64,000 bases of DNA from Hyphomonadaceae bacterium (lineage in GTDB: Bacteria > Pseudomonadota > Alphaproteobacteria > Rhizobiales > Hyphomicrobiaceae). Below, one piece after another: positions 9,108 to 17,696 of the stretch. The notes beneath the pieces are model-generated. The model ran no database searches, had not been told where the DNA came from, and worked only from the letters and a program-made list of their open reading frames with translations. The stretch spans positions 100,312-164,311 of the forward strand of contig JAIEQJ010000046.1 of the NCBI GenBank assembly GCA_019747815.1, given 5' to 3'. The position numbers and the translations under genes are program-made. Positions within the stretch are counted from its first letter, which is position 1; every line of letters starts with the position of its first letter.

Positions 9108-9399
9108 TTAACGCTCCTTTTACATTGTTGATCCTGCTGGCGGGGTTGAGGGGGAAACTCATGCCCCCGCCCCGTGGTTCCGCATACGTACAGCTTACTG
9201 CAGCGCAAGTGCTGCGTACACGGCTTTATTCCGTGTCCACCCTGACCTGGAATTCCGGTGGCATTGTGTCGATCACGACCATCGCCGGCGCCAGCGCCCG
9301 TGGTCAATCCGTCACCCATGTGTCCGGAATGGACAAGCGAGCCGTGGCGACTCTTCCTGGACGCATATCGCAAACTTTGCGTTGTGCCCACCGCGGAAT

Positions 9400-9693
9400 T
9401 CAGGCCATCGCCCCGCGTGAGGGCGGTGACACTCTAGGCCGGACGGGCGATGACAAATTCCTGGGCGCCAGGCTGTGGCGCCACAGGTCGAAGACTTGCT
9501 TCTGGCGCTGCCATCCCGCAGCCGACTCGTTGCTGACGGTGTGGGGGTGGAGGCAGATCGTCATGCCGCGCTGGACGGTGCCGGGTCGCGAGTCGTAGCG
9601 CTTGCGCTTTTTGGGCGGCGGCTTGTGGCCAGGCGGCGGTGCCGGAAGCGTGGGGGTTTTGCGCTTGCGTGGAGCAAGGGCGGGGAAGGTCAT
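9400..9693 (-). CDS. Possible small basic protein, unrecognised
   Basis: The gap 9108-9816 holds one open frame of 97 codons on this strand. The product would begin with a Pro/Lys/Arg-rich segment (PRKRKTPTLPAPPPGHKPPPK-like) with no known domain and no signal peptide. The inverted sequence CTGTGGCGCCACAG lies inside it at 9472-9485. GC-rich DNA gives such frames by chance. Nothing else is seen in this gap. Confidence 0.25.
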   Translation of the reverse strand: MTFPALAPRKRKTPTLPAPPPGHKPPPKKRKRYDSRPGTVQRGMTICLHPHTVSNESAAGWQRQKQVFDLWRHSLAPRNLSSPVRPRVSPPSRGAMA

Positions 9694-9817
9694 GCCGATC
9701 TCCCGGAGTGTATTCCGGGACTATTCCGAGAGCGCGTTGCCTGCGATGTCCTTTTGTTCCCGTCTTGTCCGTTTTCAGAATGGCGATGATGTGTTAGAAG
9801 CCCGCCATTCTCGGTAT

Positions 9818-9856
9818 CGGGGCATAGCTCAGCCTGGTAGAGCACCTGCTTTGGGA
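9818..9856 (+). pseudogene. 5' half of tRNA-Pro (island boundary)
   Basis: These 39 bases equal positions 1-39 of the complete tRNA-Pro(UGG) at 20714-20790, from the acceptor 5' strand to the end of the anticodon loop (TTTGGGA). One further base upstream (T9817/T20713) also matches, giving a 40-base direct repeat separated by 10,896 bases. Beyond the loop the sequence becomes unrelated (TTAGACG...), so this copy has no 3' half and cannot fold into a tRNA. Confidence 0.9.
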
Positions 9857-9898
9857 TTAGACGTTTTCCATCTTAAGCTACTGAACTTCCTAGGAAAA

Positions 9899-9936
9899 TT
9901 TTACATGATCCGGCATTTCTACCGGTACATGTAAAA
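9899..9936. repeat. TTTTACATG / CATGTAAAA inverted pair near left island end
   Basis: TTTTACATG at 9899-9907 faces CATGTAAAA at 9928-9936. The same 9-mer occurs twice near the right end of the island (20640, 20661). Such repeated subterminal motifs are typical of IS ends, for example the IS21 family, but no such transposase gene is present here. Confidence 0.55.
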
Positions 9937-9939
9937 CTG

Positions 9940-10450
9940 ATCCGTTGACGCCCTTTTGAGCTGTCAAGGCCGTTCCCTGGCCCATCCTCGGCAGCGCGCT
10001 CCCAACCGAACACCTACCGGGGGCGCAGCTTGCAGCCTCACCCGTGCCGCACCACATTGCCGGCCACCCGGTGGCGGCAAGAATCACTAGACTAGTGCCT
10101 GAGCATGTGTGGTCGAAGGCCACCATCACTTCACCGCCGGCACCGAAACGGCGCGGTCGCCACCCAGGAAAGAAGAACGACGATCAAGACAACGGCCGAT
10201 CACCGATGCATCACTCATCCCTCCAGACTAGACTAACATGCTCACCTGCATGGCTCGCCCCGTCAGAAGGCGGCATTTCTTCGACCCATTTTCTTGGGCA
10301 ACGGGCGGCGCAGATCATAAGCAATAGCCGTCGCTCCCATCGCACCAAACGCCACTCATATTTGTGATCTGGCATTGCAATTTTGAGATGCGCCAGCGGC
10401 TTTGCTTGGAACGTAGCTACGGCCAGAGCAACAATTGCAGCGAAGTTCGT
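9940..10450. other. Non-coding left arm of the island
   Basis: There is no recognisable gene in these 510 bases. The stretch is comparatively AT-rich. It ends in the presumed regulatory region of the operon, with an 8-base palindrome ATTGCAAT at 10374-10381 and a CAATTG at 10432-10437 that could be part of activator sites upstream of the sigma-54 promoter. Confidence 0.4.
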
Positions 10451-10453
10451 GAT

Positions 10454-10470
10454 TGGCATGCCGGTTGCAC
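10454..10470 (+). promoter_or_regulatory. Sigma-54 (-24/-12) promoter of the island operon
   Basis: The sequence TTGGCATGCCGGTTGCAC (10453-10470) has the GG (10455-10456) and GC (10467-10468) dinucleotides exactly 10 bases apart, with TTGGCA and TTGCA around them, as in RpoN promoters (YTGGCACG-N4-TTGCW). Transcription would start near 10480, 74 bases before the ATG at 10554. The island encodes a sigma-54 activator on the same strand. Confidence 0.65.
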
Positions 10471-10553
10471 TGGCAGATCGGATCGCATGCTTTTCGGATG
10501 CTTCGCAGATGATCTTCGATCCCGCATCAAGGCTCCTGCCGGATACGGCCGTC

Positions 10554-11414
10554 ATGGCTGCCATCTCAGGGTTGATGGCAAACGCGTCCTTCGAGATGAC
10601 GCCATTTGAAGTTGGCCACAAAAGTTCGATGCCGATCCGGCCCGCACCAAACACGGAGATCTATCTCACCAGTTTGCGAGGCGTCGCCATGGACGTCCTG
10701 GTGCAGGCGGCCGCTGATTTGCGCGCGGTCGGTGCACGGCCGGTTGTGCATATTGCAGCGCGTCGGCTCGGCTCGCGCGAGGATTTGCGCCTGCTGGCTG
10801 GACGCCTTGCCGACGTTGGCTGCGATGGGGCTCTTGTCATCGCCGGCGATGAGCCGAACCTGCGTGGCTCCTTCGCTTCGTCGATTGAGGTCCTGGAGAC
10901 CGGCGAACTCGAGCGTGCGGGCTTCAAGACCATTAGTGTTGCCGGACATCCGGAGGGATCTCCGGCGATCGGGGGAGAAGCGCTCTGGGACGCATTGAGG
11001 CGCAAGAACGACTACGCACAGTCGAGCACGGCGACGTTTAGGCTGGTGACGCAATTCTGCTTCAGCGGCAACTCTGTCTTGACATGGGAGAAAGAGGCCC
11101 GGCGGCGCGGGAACAGGCTTCCCGTACATGTCGGGGTGCCCGGTCCCACAACGATTACCAAACTGATCAAGTTCGCCGCCATGTGCGGGGTCACTGTTTC
11201 GGCTGGCTTCCTGCGGCGCCAATCATGGAGTGCGCTTCAGCTGGCAAGACGATGGCGCCCGGATGAATTCGTGGCGTCGCTCGCAGCGGGCAAGCAGAGC
11301 GATCCTGCGTCCTTAATCGAGCGCCTGCATTTCTTCCCGTTCGGCGCGTTGCCGGAGGTCTTCGAGTATATTGAGCTCATGAGGGCGCAGGCGCTCGCTG
11401 CGAGCAGCCGGTGA
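10554..11414 (+). CDS. Methylenetetrahydrofolate reductase family protein
   Basis: The 286-residue product is a compact MTHFR-like TIM barrel. MetF-type enzymes use FAD to reduce 5,10-methylene-THF to 5-methyl-THF. Landmarks of the catalytic site are kept: Glu14 in ASFEMTP (equivalent of E. coli Glu28), Asp99 in IAGDEP (Asp120) and Gln157 in VTQFCF (Gln183). GHPEG 131-135 and the VGVPGP segment also fit. The open frame continues upstream to 10383, but a sigma-54 promoter lies inside that extension and the family begins near SFE, so I start at 10554; ATG 10575 is the alternative. It is the first gene of the island operon. Next to PanB-like proteins it suggests that one-carbon units on folate are handled in the pathway. 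Confidence 0.75.
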   Translation: MAAISGLMANASFEMTPFEVGHKSSMPIRPAPNTEIYLTSLRGVAMDVLVQAAADLRAVGARPVVHIAARRLGSREDLRLLAGRLADVGCDGALVIAGDEPNLRGSFASSIEVLETGELERAGFKTISVAGHPEGSPAIGGEALWDALRRKNDYAQSSTATFRLVTQFCFSGNSVLTWEKEARRRGNRLPVHVGVPGPTTITKLIKFAAMCGVTVSAGFLRRQSWSALQLARRWRPDEFVASLAAGKQSDPASLIERLHFFPFGALPEVFEYIELMRAQALAASSR

Positions 11415-11424
11415 GGCAACCGTG

Positions 11425-12303
11425 ATGAGCGAACCTTCCGCAAGGCGTCGCAAGATTACCATCCAGGACCTGCGAGGGATGAAATCGCGCGGCGAGCGGA
11501 TTGTCGCCATGGGTGTCTACGATGCGGTCATGGCAAGCCTTGCCGATGAGGCCGGCGTTCACGTCATGATGACCGGCCCGTCTGGACCAATGTCCTTGTT
11601 CGGGCACACCAATCCGACGCAAATCACATTTGAGGAACAGCTGGTCACGCTCAAAGCCGTGACCCGTGTTGCCCGCTTTGCCCTGATCAACGCGCATCTT
11701 CCGTATTTGAGCTATCACGCGTCCGCGCGCGATGCCGTTCTCAGCGCGGCGCGCGTCGTCATCGAGGGCCAAGCCGAAACCGTAAAGTGCGATGCGAACC
11801 GCGAGCTGGCGAGCAACATTCGCGCCATCGTTGCTTCCGGCATCCCCGTGATTGCGCATATTGGCCTGCAGGCATCCCGCAAGGTCGAGCAGAGCGGATA
11901 CGGTCTCAAAGGGCAGACGGCCGAGGAAGCGCGGCGCATCGTCGATGATGCTTGCGCACTGGTTGATGCCGGCGTTTTCGCCTTCGTTGTCGAGAATGTC
12001 ACCTCAGACCTGATGGGGCACCTAACGGAGAAACTGCCGGTGCCGACGATCAGTCTCGGATCGGGGGGTAACGCCGACGGCGTGTGCATCATCAGCGGCG
12101 ATGCCGTCAACTACAGTGTGTTTTCCCGCCCTCGCCATGCCGGCCAGTTTGCCGACCTACGTGCGGAGATTGACCGCGCTCTCCGCGCTTACGCGCAATG
12201 CGTTCGCCAGGAGGCCTATCCGAGCGGGGCCGATGCCATGCATATGACGGCTGAGGAGCATGCTGCATTTCTTGCGCAGGTAGCCCGAGTGGCTAAGCCA
12301 TGA
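11425..12303 (+). CDS. PanB-family (ketopantoate hydroxymethyltransferase-like) protein with altered metal site, copy 1
   Basis: A 292-residue member of the PEP mutase/isocitrate lyase superfamily, closest in pattern to PanB, which adds a hydroxymethyl group from methylene-THF to ketoisovalerate. The scaffold is recognisable (AMGVYDAVMASLADEAG, SGYGLKGQTAEEA, VPTISLGSGGNADG). Of the PanB ligands, Asp45 is Pro52 (TGPSG), Asp84 is His91 (NAHLPY) and Glu114 is Asp123 (KCDA); the catalytic Glu181 is kept as Glu190. Ordinary PanB chemistry is therefore unlikely. ATG 11425 is one codon after a GTG, 10 bases past the previous stop. The clearly related gene at 15944 shares YDAxMASxADE, PMSLFG and KVEQSG, so the two could form a hetero-oligomer or act in sequence (inference). 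Confidence 0.8.
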   Translation: MSEPSARRRKITIQDLRGMKSRGERIVAMGVYDAVMASLADEAGVHVMMTGPSGPMSLFGHTNPTQITFEEQLVTLKAVTRVARFALINAHLPYLSYHASARDAVLSAARVVIEGQAETVKCDANRELASNIRAIVASGIPVIAHIGLQASRKVEQSGYGLKGQTAEEARRIVDDACALVDAGVFAFVVENVTSDLMGHLTEKLPVPTISLGSGGNADGVCIISGDAVNYSVFSRPRHAGQFADLRAEIDRALRAYAQCVRQEAYPSGADAMHMTAEEHAAFLAQVARVAKP

Positions 12304-12343
12304 ACGCCCCAATAAGAGTGCATGCGATCGGGAGGATTGAGCC

Positions 12344-13633
12344 ATGACCGACAAACGTTGCTTCACACGGCGACAGGCGTTGAAGATTGCCGGATCAACC
12401 GGCTTGGCGCTTGCGGCGCCAAGCATCGTGCACGCCCAATCGTCCAGCGCCACAGGGTGGGGCTGGCCGCAACCCTATGACAGGGTCTCGCGGAAATCGC
12501 TGGATTGGCTGAGCAGCAAGGGATGGCTTCCGCTCTCGGTCGGGTTCTTCGCCGACCTGCCAGGTTATTCAGGCGCATATGCCGTCGTGCGCGATCTGGA
12601 CCTTCTTGGAAAGCGCGGATTGCAAGCCAAGTTCACGAGCTTCCTGTCGGGTCCTCCGATTCTGGAGGCATTCATCGGCGGGCAAACGCAGGCGACCGGG
12701 TATGGCGACCTTCCCTTCTGGACCACGGTTGCACGCGGAAATCCTGCCATTGCGTATGGCATGACCGCCGTCAACTACGAAGCGGCGACGCTCGTGCGCC
12801 ACGACAGCAAGCTCAACTCGATGGCGGATATCAAGCAGCAGTCCGAACCCGTCGTGATCGGCACGCTGTTGGGCTCGTTTCTTGAGTTCTATATCTCCGC
12901 TGCGGCAGAGCAACTGGGGCTCGAACAGGGAAAGCACTACCGACTGGCCGGCATGACATTGCGTGAGGCCCAGTTCCTGCCCAAAGGGGTCGATGCGGTG
13001 GTTAGCTATGACCCGTTCGTAAGCGTCATGCTGGATCGCAAAGTCGGGCGCAAGATCGACGATGCGTTCCCGTACTATTTCAACAAGGGCTATGATTTCG
13101 TGCGAAAGGAAATCCACGAGAATGCGCCTGACGTCGTTCAAGCGCTGGCGGATGCCTTGCTTGAAGCCACACTCTATACGCGGCTGGAGGTCGACAAGGC
13201 GGTGGCGATGTACCATAGCGACACCCGCGTCGCGACGGCCTATTCGCGCGAATTGTTTCTTGATCAGACGCGCAAGTACGTCACGCTCTACAAGCCAACC
13301 TACCGCTACATGCATGGTGAGTTTTGGGCCAAACAGGACGTTGTGGTTGCCAAGTCGCAGTTTCAGAAGAACCGCATGCCGCGCGAGCTGACCGAGGCAG
13401 AAATGCGCTCCGCATTCGCGCCCGACTACATGAAGACGGCGTTGGGCAAGGCAGGCTTCGCAATCCCTGCGCAACCGGTGTTCTTGCCCGCGCAATGGGC
13501 TGGGACCGTGGGACGCCCATCCTATCCGCCCTACATGAATTTCTCGAGCATGAAGGCCCCGCAGGTATTTCCCGAGAGCGGCGACCTCGTGCGGCCTTGG
13601 ACGTTTGGTGGGAAAACCTATCAGCCCTCCTGA
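12344..13633 (+). CDS. NMT1/SsuA-type periplasmic substrate-binding protein, Tat signal
   Basis: A 429-residue extracytoplasmic receptor. A twin-arginine signal (FTRRQALKIAGS, ending at APSIVHA-Q) exports it folded. The mature part has the NMT1/SsuA pattern of nitrate, sulfonate and thiamine-precursor receptors: an N-terminal VGFFADLPGYSGAYAVVRD segment, FIGGQTQATGYGDLP, and YDPFVSVM in the middle. The C-terminal part is longer than in SsuA and ends in FGGKTYQPS. The ligand cannot be read from sequence. The genes for two permeases and an ATPase follow with overlaps, giving a complete importer. The gene starts 40 bases after the PanB-like stop. Confidence 0.85.
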   Translation: MTDKRCFTRRQALKIAGSTGLALAAPSIVHAQSSSATGWGWPQPYDRVSRKSLDWLSSKGWLPLSVGFFADLPGYSGAYAVVRDLDLLGKRGLQAKFTSFLSGPPILEAFIGGQTQATGYGDLPFWTTVARGNPAIAYGMTAVNYEAATLVRHDSKLNSMADIKQQSEPVVIGTLLGSFLEFYISAAAEQLGLEQGKHYRLAGMTLREAQFLPKGVDAVVSYDPFVSVMLDRKVGRKIDDAFPYYFNKGYDFVRKEIHENAPDVVQALADALLEATLYTRLEVDKAVAMYHSDTRVATAYSRELFLDQTRKYVTLYKPTYRYMHGEFWAKQDVVVAKSQFQKNRMPRELTEAEMRSAFAPDYMKTALGKAGFAIPAQPVFLPAQWAGTVGRPSYPPYMNFSSMKAPQVFPESGDLVRPWTFGGKTYQPS

Positions 13634-13637
13634 GCCA

Positions 13638-14405
13638 ATGCGAAGATTCCTTAGCGTTCGGGTCTGGGATCTGACGACAACCGTTCTGGTTGTCGTGTTG
13701 TGGGAGATTGTCGCCGACTATATCTATCCAGCCTTCAACGCGAACTCGCGCAACATCTTTCCGCCGCCGTGGGCCGTCGTGCAAACGGCGGGGAATCTGA
13801 TCAGCAATGGAGAGCTGTTTCACCACATTGGGGTAAGCCTGTTGCGGGTCGTCGTGGGTTTTTCGGCCGCGGCCCTGATAGCCATCCCGCTCGGGTTATC
13901 GATGGGCGCATGGCCAGGCTGGCGTCGCCAGATGTCTGTGGTTGTGGAGGTGTTGCGACCAATCCCTCCATTCGCCTGGATCCCGATCGGCCTGCTTTGG
14001 TTCGGTGTCGGCGACACGCAGAGCATCTTTGTGATCTTCATCGCCTCGGTATTCTCGATCCTCCTCAATACGGTTGCCGGGATCGATGCCGTGGAACCGA
14101 TCTTGCGGCGCTCTGCTCTGTCACTGGGTGCCGATCGGAGGAAGTTATTCTATCACGTCATCCTGCCCGCCGCCCTTCCGCAGATTGTCGTTGGTCTTCG
14201 GATCGGGCTGGCGTTCGCTTGGATGGTTCTCGTCGCGTCTGAGTTGATCGGGTCAACGTCTGGTCTCGGTTATCTCATTTTGGATTCCCGTAATCTGGGG
14301 CTGCCAAGCCTGGCCTTCATGGGCATGCTGATCATCGGGTTGATCGGCTACATCCTCGACATCGGTCTGCGGACACTGGAACGGATGCTGATGCCATGGC
14401 GGTAA
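13638..14405 (+). CDS. ABC transporter permease, SsuC/TauC type, first subunit
   Basis: A 255-residue BPD-type inner-membrane permease with about six hydrophobic segments and the coupling loop EPILRRSALSLGADRRKLFYHVILPAALPQI, which is characteristic of SsuC/TauC. The ATG at 13638 is 4 bases past the receptor stop; a GTG at 13605 would overlap the receptor gene. It pairs with the second permease that starts within its last codons (14396), so the importer has two different membrane subunits, unlike the homodimeric SsuC transporters. Confidence 0.85.
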   Translation: MRRFLSVRVWDLTTTVLVVVLWEIVADYIYPAFNANSRNIFPPPWAVVQTAGNLISNGELFHHIGVSLLRVVVGFSAAALIAIPLGLSMGAWPGWRRQMSVVVEVLRPIPPFAWIPIGLLWFGVGDTQSIFVIFIASVFSILLNTVAGIDAVEPILRRSALSLGADRRKLFYHVILPAALPQIVVGLRIGLAFAWMVLVASELIGSTSGLGYLILDSRNLGLPSLAFMGMLIIGLIGYILDIGLRTLERMLMPWR

Positions 14406-15163
14406 TGAGCCTCATGGGACGGTTGTCCGCCGGCTTGCTACTGCTCGGCATACTAATCGTTTGGGAGCTGTTTTCTCGCTTTATCTTCCCGCACTACGAG
14501 GCTTCGGCAACTCTGATTCTTCCGCCGCCGTCCGCGGGCTTGCGCGATGCGCTGGCTCTTCTACAGCATGGCGCGCTCACCGAACATGCGCTGGCGAGCA
14601 TGCGGCGGGTCTACGTTGGCGTGGCTGCTGCTGCAGTGTTCGCCATCCCGCTCGGGGTTGTGATGGGGCTATCGTCGCTTGTGTTCCGGCAGCTCGGACC
14701 GTTGCTCGGCATCCTGCGTCCAATCCCACCCGTCGCATGGATTCCGATCACCCTGCTGTGGTTCGGCGTCACCGATGCCCAACAGTACTTCATCATCTTT
14801 ATCGGCACGTTCTTTCCAATGCTCCTCAACACGATTGCAGGTGTGCACGCACTGGATCCGTTGTTGCAGCGGGCAGCCCTCAGTCTTGGCGCCGATCGAC
14901 CTGCGCTCTTCGAACAGATGCTTCGGGGAGCGTTGCCACACATTTGCCTCGGGGTGCGCACGAGCCTTGGGCTTGGATGGTTCATCATTGTCGCGTCCGA
15001 GATGGTGTCGGCTTCAACGGGTCTTGGGTTCCTCATTACGGAAGCGCGGACCGCGATGATAACGGAAAGGCTCTACGTCGGAATGTTTGCCATTGGGCTC
15101 ATCGGCTTCCTGCAGGACAGGCTGTTGTCGCGGTTGCAAAGGCGGATGCTGCCATGGATTTGA
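14396..15163 (+). CDS. ABC transporter permease, SsuC/TauC type, second subunit
   Basis: A 255-residue permease paralogous to the preceding one, with the same arrangement of hydrophobic segments and coupling loop (DPLLQRAALSLGADRPALFEQMLRGALP). It overlaps the upstream gene by 10 bases and the downstream ATPase gene by 10 bases, so the three are translationally coupled. ATG 14396 and ATG 14405 are both possible; the second overlaps the upstream stop as TAATG. Confidence 0.85.
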   Translation: MAVMSLMGRLSAGLLLLGILIVWELFSRFIFPHYEASATLILPPPSAGLRDALALLQHGALTEHALASMRRVYVGVAAAAVFAIPLGVVMGLSSLVFRQLGPLLGILRPIPPVAWIPITLLWFGVTDAQQYFIIFIGTFFPMLLNTIAGVHALDPLLQRAALSLGADRPALFEQMLRGALPHICLGVRTSLGLGWFIIVASEMVSASTGLGFLITEARTAMITERLYVGMFAIGLIGFLQDRLLSRLQRRMLPWI

Positions 15164-15930
15164 GCGGTACACCGGCCGTCGAGTTGCGCAATGTCTCCAA
15201 GACCTTCACCAGCGCCAAGCTGGGCGAGACCTTGCTGGCCTTGGACAATGTCAGCTTCAGTATCCAGCGCGGCCAATTCTTCGTCATCCTAGGGCCGAGC
15301 GGCAGCGGGAAGACGACAATCTTGAATTTGGTCGCTGGGTTCGAGCCGCCGACACATGGCCAGGTGTTGGCCATGGGGAAACCGATACGCGGACCCAGTT
15401 GGCAACGCGCAGTCGTGTTTCAGGAGCACGCGCTTTTCCCCTGGCTGACGGTGGCCGACAACATCGCCTTTGGCCTGCGCATGAAGGAAATTCCGAAGCG
15501 GACGCGGCGCGACAAAGTGGCTGAATACATCGATGTCGTGGGGCTCTCTGGTTTTGCCGACAAATACCCAAAAGAGCTCTCCGGCGGGATGAAGCAGCGC
15601 GTGGGGATTGCGCGGGCATTGGCCGTCGATTCCGACATCGTCATCATGGATGAGCCGCTGGGCGCTCTCGACGCCCAGACGCGCGCGGAAATGCAAGGCG
15701 AGCTCTTGCGCATCCTGCAGCACGAAAAGCGCAAGACCGTGCTTTTCGTCACGCACAGCATCGAGGAAGCGCTGAAGCTGGGAGACGAGATCCTGGTCAT
15801 GAGTGCAAGGCCTGGCCGCGTCAAGCAAGTGTTCCACCTCAGTCAGGCACGCCCGCGCAGCATTCTGACCGATCCAGAAATCTTGCAGATGAATGTGGAA
15901 CTTCACCGCCTCCTTCACAGGGACACGTAG
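15154..15930 (+). CDS. ABC transporter ATP-binding protein, SsuB/TauB type
   Basis: A 258-residue ATPase with Walker A GPSGSGKT (47-54), Q-loop FQEHALFPW, signature LSGGMKQR near residue 142, Walker B IVIMDEPLGALD and the H-loop VTHSIEEA. This is the SsuB/TauB/NrtD group. The open frame extends far upstream, but that part lies across the permease gene and does not resemble a protein of this family; ATG 15154 places the ABC domain correctly. It energises the two permeases immediately upstream. Confidence 0.9.
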   Translation: MDLSGTPAVELRNVSKTFTSAKLGETLLALDNVSFSIQRGQFFVILGPSGSGKTTILNLVAGFEPPTHGQVLAMGKPIRGPSWQRAVVFQEHALFPWLTVADNIAFGLRMKEIPKRTRRDKVAEYIDVVGLSGFADKYPKELSGGMKQRVGIARALAVDSDIVIMDEPLGALDAQTRAEMQGELLRILQHEKRKTVLFVTHSIEEALKLGDEILVMSARPGRVKQVFHLSQARPRSILTDPEILQMNVELHRLLHRDT

Positions 15931-15943
15931 CGCGGAGGACGCC

Positions 15944-16807
15944 ATGAGCGAAACGGCACGCAGGAAGGTCACGCTTCGGCAGCTCAAGCAAATGAAAGCG
16001 GAGCGTCGCCGCATTACGGCGCTCGGCGTGTACGATGCGCCAATGGCGTCGGTGGCCGACGAGATAGGCTTCGAGCTGTTCATCATTGGCAATTCCGGGC
16101 CGATGTCGCTGTTCGGGTATCGCGACTCCGTTCGTGTTCCGCCCGAGGACCTCTTCTACATGACGCGGGCCGTTAGTCGCGTGACGCGCTATGCTCTGAT
16201 CACCGCGACGCTTCCCTACATGAGCTATCTGATTTCGAAACAAGAGGGTGTGCGCACGGCTGCACGCTTTGTCAGCGAAGCCGGCGCCGATTGTGTTCAG
16301 TGTCACGGCGACCGACATTCGGCCGACAACATCGCCGCCATCGTTCGCGCGGGCGTCCCGGTGCTTGCGCATCTTGGATTGCAATCGGTGCGCAAGGTCG
16401 AGCAAAGCGGTTTTCGTGTGCAGGGCCGCACCGCAAGCGAGGCCGCTTACATCGTCGAAGACGCTCTGCGCCTCGTCGATGCCGGCGTCTTCGCGGTGAT
16501 GCTCGAACTGGTACCCTGTCAGCTTGCCGCCTATTTGCGGGAGGCGCTGCCGGTTCCCGTCCTCAGCCTCGGTTCGGGACCGGATGCCGACGGCATCTAC
16601 CAGGTCAGTGCCGATGTGGTTGGGTTCAGTGTTTTCCCGCGTCCCAAGACCGCGAGCAACTTTGCCGACTGCCGCGCGCTTGCCGACAAGGGCATTCGCG
16701 CATTTGTCGAAGGTGCGCGTGCGAAGTCCTATCCACCTCCCGCAGAGCAACGAAACATGACGGAATCCGAACGAAGGCGCTTTGCCGAGATGACAAGGGT
16801 CACCTGA
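15944..16807 (+). CDS. PanB-family protein with altered metal site, copy 2
   Basis: The 287-residue product is a close relative of the protein at 11425, with the same PanB-like barrel (LGVYDAPMASVADEIG, GFRVQGRTASEA, VPVLSLGSGPDADG). The metal ligands are again changed, but differently: PanB Asp45 is Asn50 (IGNSGP), Asp84 is Thr89 (TATLPY), Lys112/Glu114 are Gln119/His121 (VQCHGD); the catalytic Glu181 is kept as Glu188 (MLELVP). ATG 15944 has a GGAGG 5 bases upstream and is 13 bases past the ATPase stop. Divergence between two copies in one operon suggests distinct roles, such as two subunits or two steps. The substrate is unknown. Confidence 0.8.
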   Translation: MSETARRKVTLRQLKQMKAERRRITALGVYDAPMASVADEIGFELFIIGNSGPMSLFGYRDSVRVPPEDLFYMTRAVSRVTRYALITATLPYMSYLISKQEGVRTAARFVSEAGADCVQCHGDRHSADNIAAIVRAGVPVLAHLGLQSVRKVEQSGFRVQGRTASEAAYIVEDALRLVDAGVFAVMLELVPCQLAAYLREALPVPVLSLGSGPDADGIYQVSADVVGFSVFPRPKTASNFADCRALADKGIRAFVEGARAKSYPPPAEQRNMTESERRRFAEMTRVT

Positions 16808-16912
16808 CCGCTAGCTAACCCGCTCACTGCCGAGACGTATGCAACTCCGGCCATCGACAGTGGCGGAGAGACCGGAGCTTTTTGTCTCGGCGTGGCCGCC
16901 GTATGCCAACCT

Positions 16913-17641
16913 GTGAAGGCGACTGTGGATACGTTCGTTCTGGCGATTGTTGCGACATTGGCCGCTGGGATCCTGCGCACCTCGGTCGGCATCGGCTCGG
17001 GAATTTTTCTCACGGCGTGTCTGTCGTTGCTGTTCGAGCCGAAGATGACGCTGGCAATCATGGCGTTTCTGCAGATTGGATTGGGCGCATCTGCGCTGGG
17101 CCATTACTGGGGCAAATGGAGCACGCCCCTCGTCCTTCGACTGGCAGGAGCGGTGTTCGTGGGTGTGGTGCTAGGCAGTTGGCTAGTTACGGTGCTGCCT
17201 GCGCATTGGTTCCGGCGCTTGTTCGGTCTTGGGCTCGCTGGCCTCGGATTGTTTGAGCTCATCCGCAGGCCGGACGCCGCCCTGGGCCGGACGTCCGGCA
17301 ACGCTATGGTTTCGGGCTTCCTGGCGGGCGTGGGAGGGTCGATGGTGAACGCGGCGGGCGCCATACTTGCGCTGCATCTGAAGCGCCTCCAGCTGAGCTA
17401 TGATACGTTCCTTGGCACGCTCTCAGCAGTCGTGATGTGCACAGATGTATTGCGCCTCGGGCTATACTGGCAGTTCGGTCTATTGAACGGAGCGGCTCTC
17501 TATCACTCCATCCTGCTGTTGCCATTGGCCTTCGTGGGTGGATGGATAGGCGTGTTCGTGCGATCCCACGTTCCCGAAAGGATACTGCGCCAGGCAACCT
17601 TGAGCTTGGTGATCGTGATCGGCATTATGCTCTTGATGTAG
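16913..17641 (+). CDS. TauE/SafE-family membrane permease
   Basis: A membrane protein of about 242 residues with seven to eight hydrophobic segments and the two-half organisation of the TauE/SafE (DUF81) family (first half VDTFVLAIVATLAAG, second half GNAMVSGFLAGVGGSM). Members export sulfite, sulfoacetate or other small organic anions. Start codons GTG 16892, 16913 and 16925 are all in frame and none has a good ribosome site; 16913 places the first helix normally. The 105-base gap before it suggests the last cargo gene, probably for release of an anionic product. Together with the SsuABC-like importer this hints at, but does not prove, a sulfonate-type or carboxylate substrate. Confidence 0.75.
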   Translation: MKATVDTFVLAIVATLAAGILRTSVGIGSGIFLTACLSLLFEPKMTLAIMAFLQIGLGASALGHYWGKWSTPLVLRLAGAVFVGVVLGSWLVTVLPAHWFRRLFGLGLAGLGLFELIRRPDAALGRTSGNAMVSGFLAGVGGSMVNAAGAILALHLKRLQLSYDTFLGTLSAVVMCTDVLRLGLYWQFGLLNGAALYHSILLLPLAFVGGWIGVFVRSHVPERILRQATLSLVIVIGIMLLM

Positions 17642-17656
17642 GCGCGGGCGCGAGAC

Positions 17657-17684
17657 AGGTCGGGGGTCTTCGCTGCTCCGACCT
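17657..17684 (+). promoter_or_regulatory. Inverted repeat before the regulator gene
   Basis: AGGTCGG at 17657-17663 and CCGACCT at 17678-17684 form a 7-bp inverted repeat that ends directly at the ribosome site (GGAG) of the sigma-54 activator gene. It could be an operator for autoregulation, a hairpin affecting translation, or a weak terminator for the operon upstream. Confidence 0.4.
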
Positions 17685-17696
17685 GGAGAGCATGTC

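Noticed and set aside
9818..9856. A second functional tRNA-Pro
   Set aside because: Only the 5' half matches; the sequence diverges after the anticodon loop and no 3' half or CCA follows.
10383..10553. Extended N-terminus of the MTHFR-like protein from a TTG start
   Set aside because: The extension does not match the family, has no ribosome site, and contains the sigma-54 promoter. The family starts at the SFE motif.
10211..10654. Minus-strand frame of 147 codons at the left of the island
   Set aside because: It has no family resemblance and lies across the promoter and the start of the MTHFR-like gene.
14461..15153. A 231-residue extension of the ABC ATPase
   Set aside because: It lies in another frame across the second permease gene. 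The ABC domain begins at 15154, where an overlapping ATG exists.
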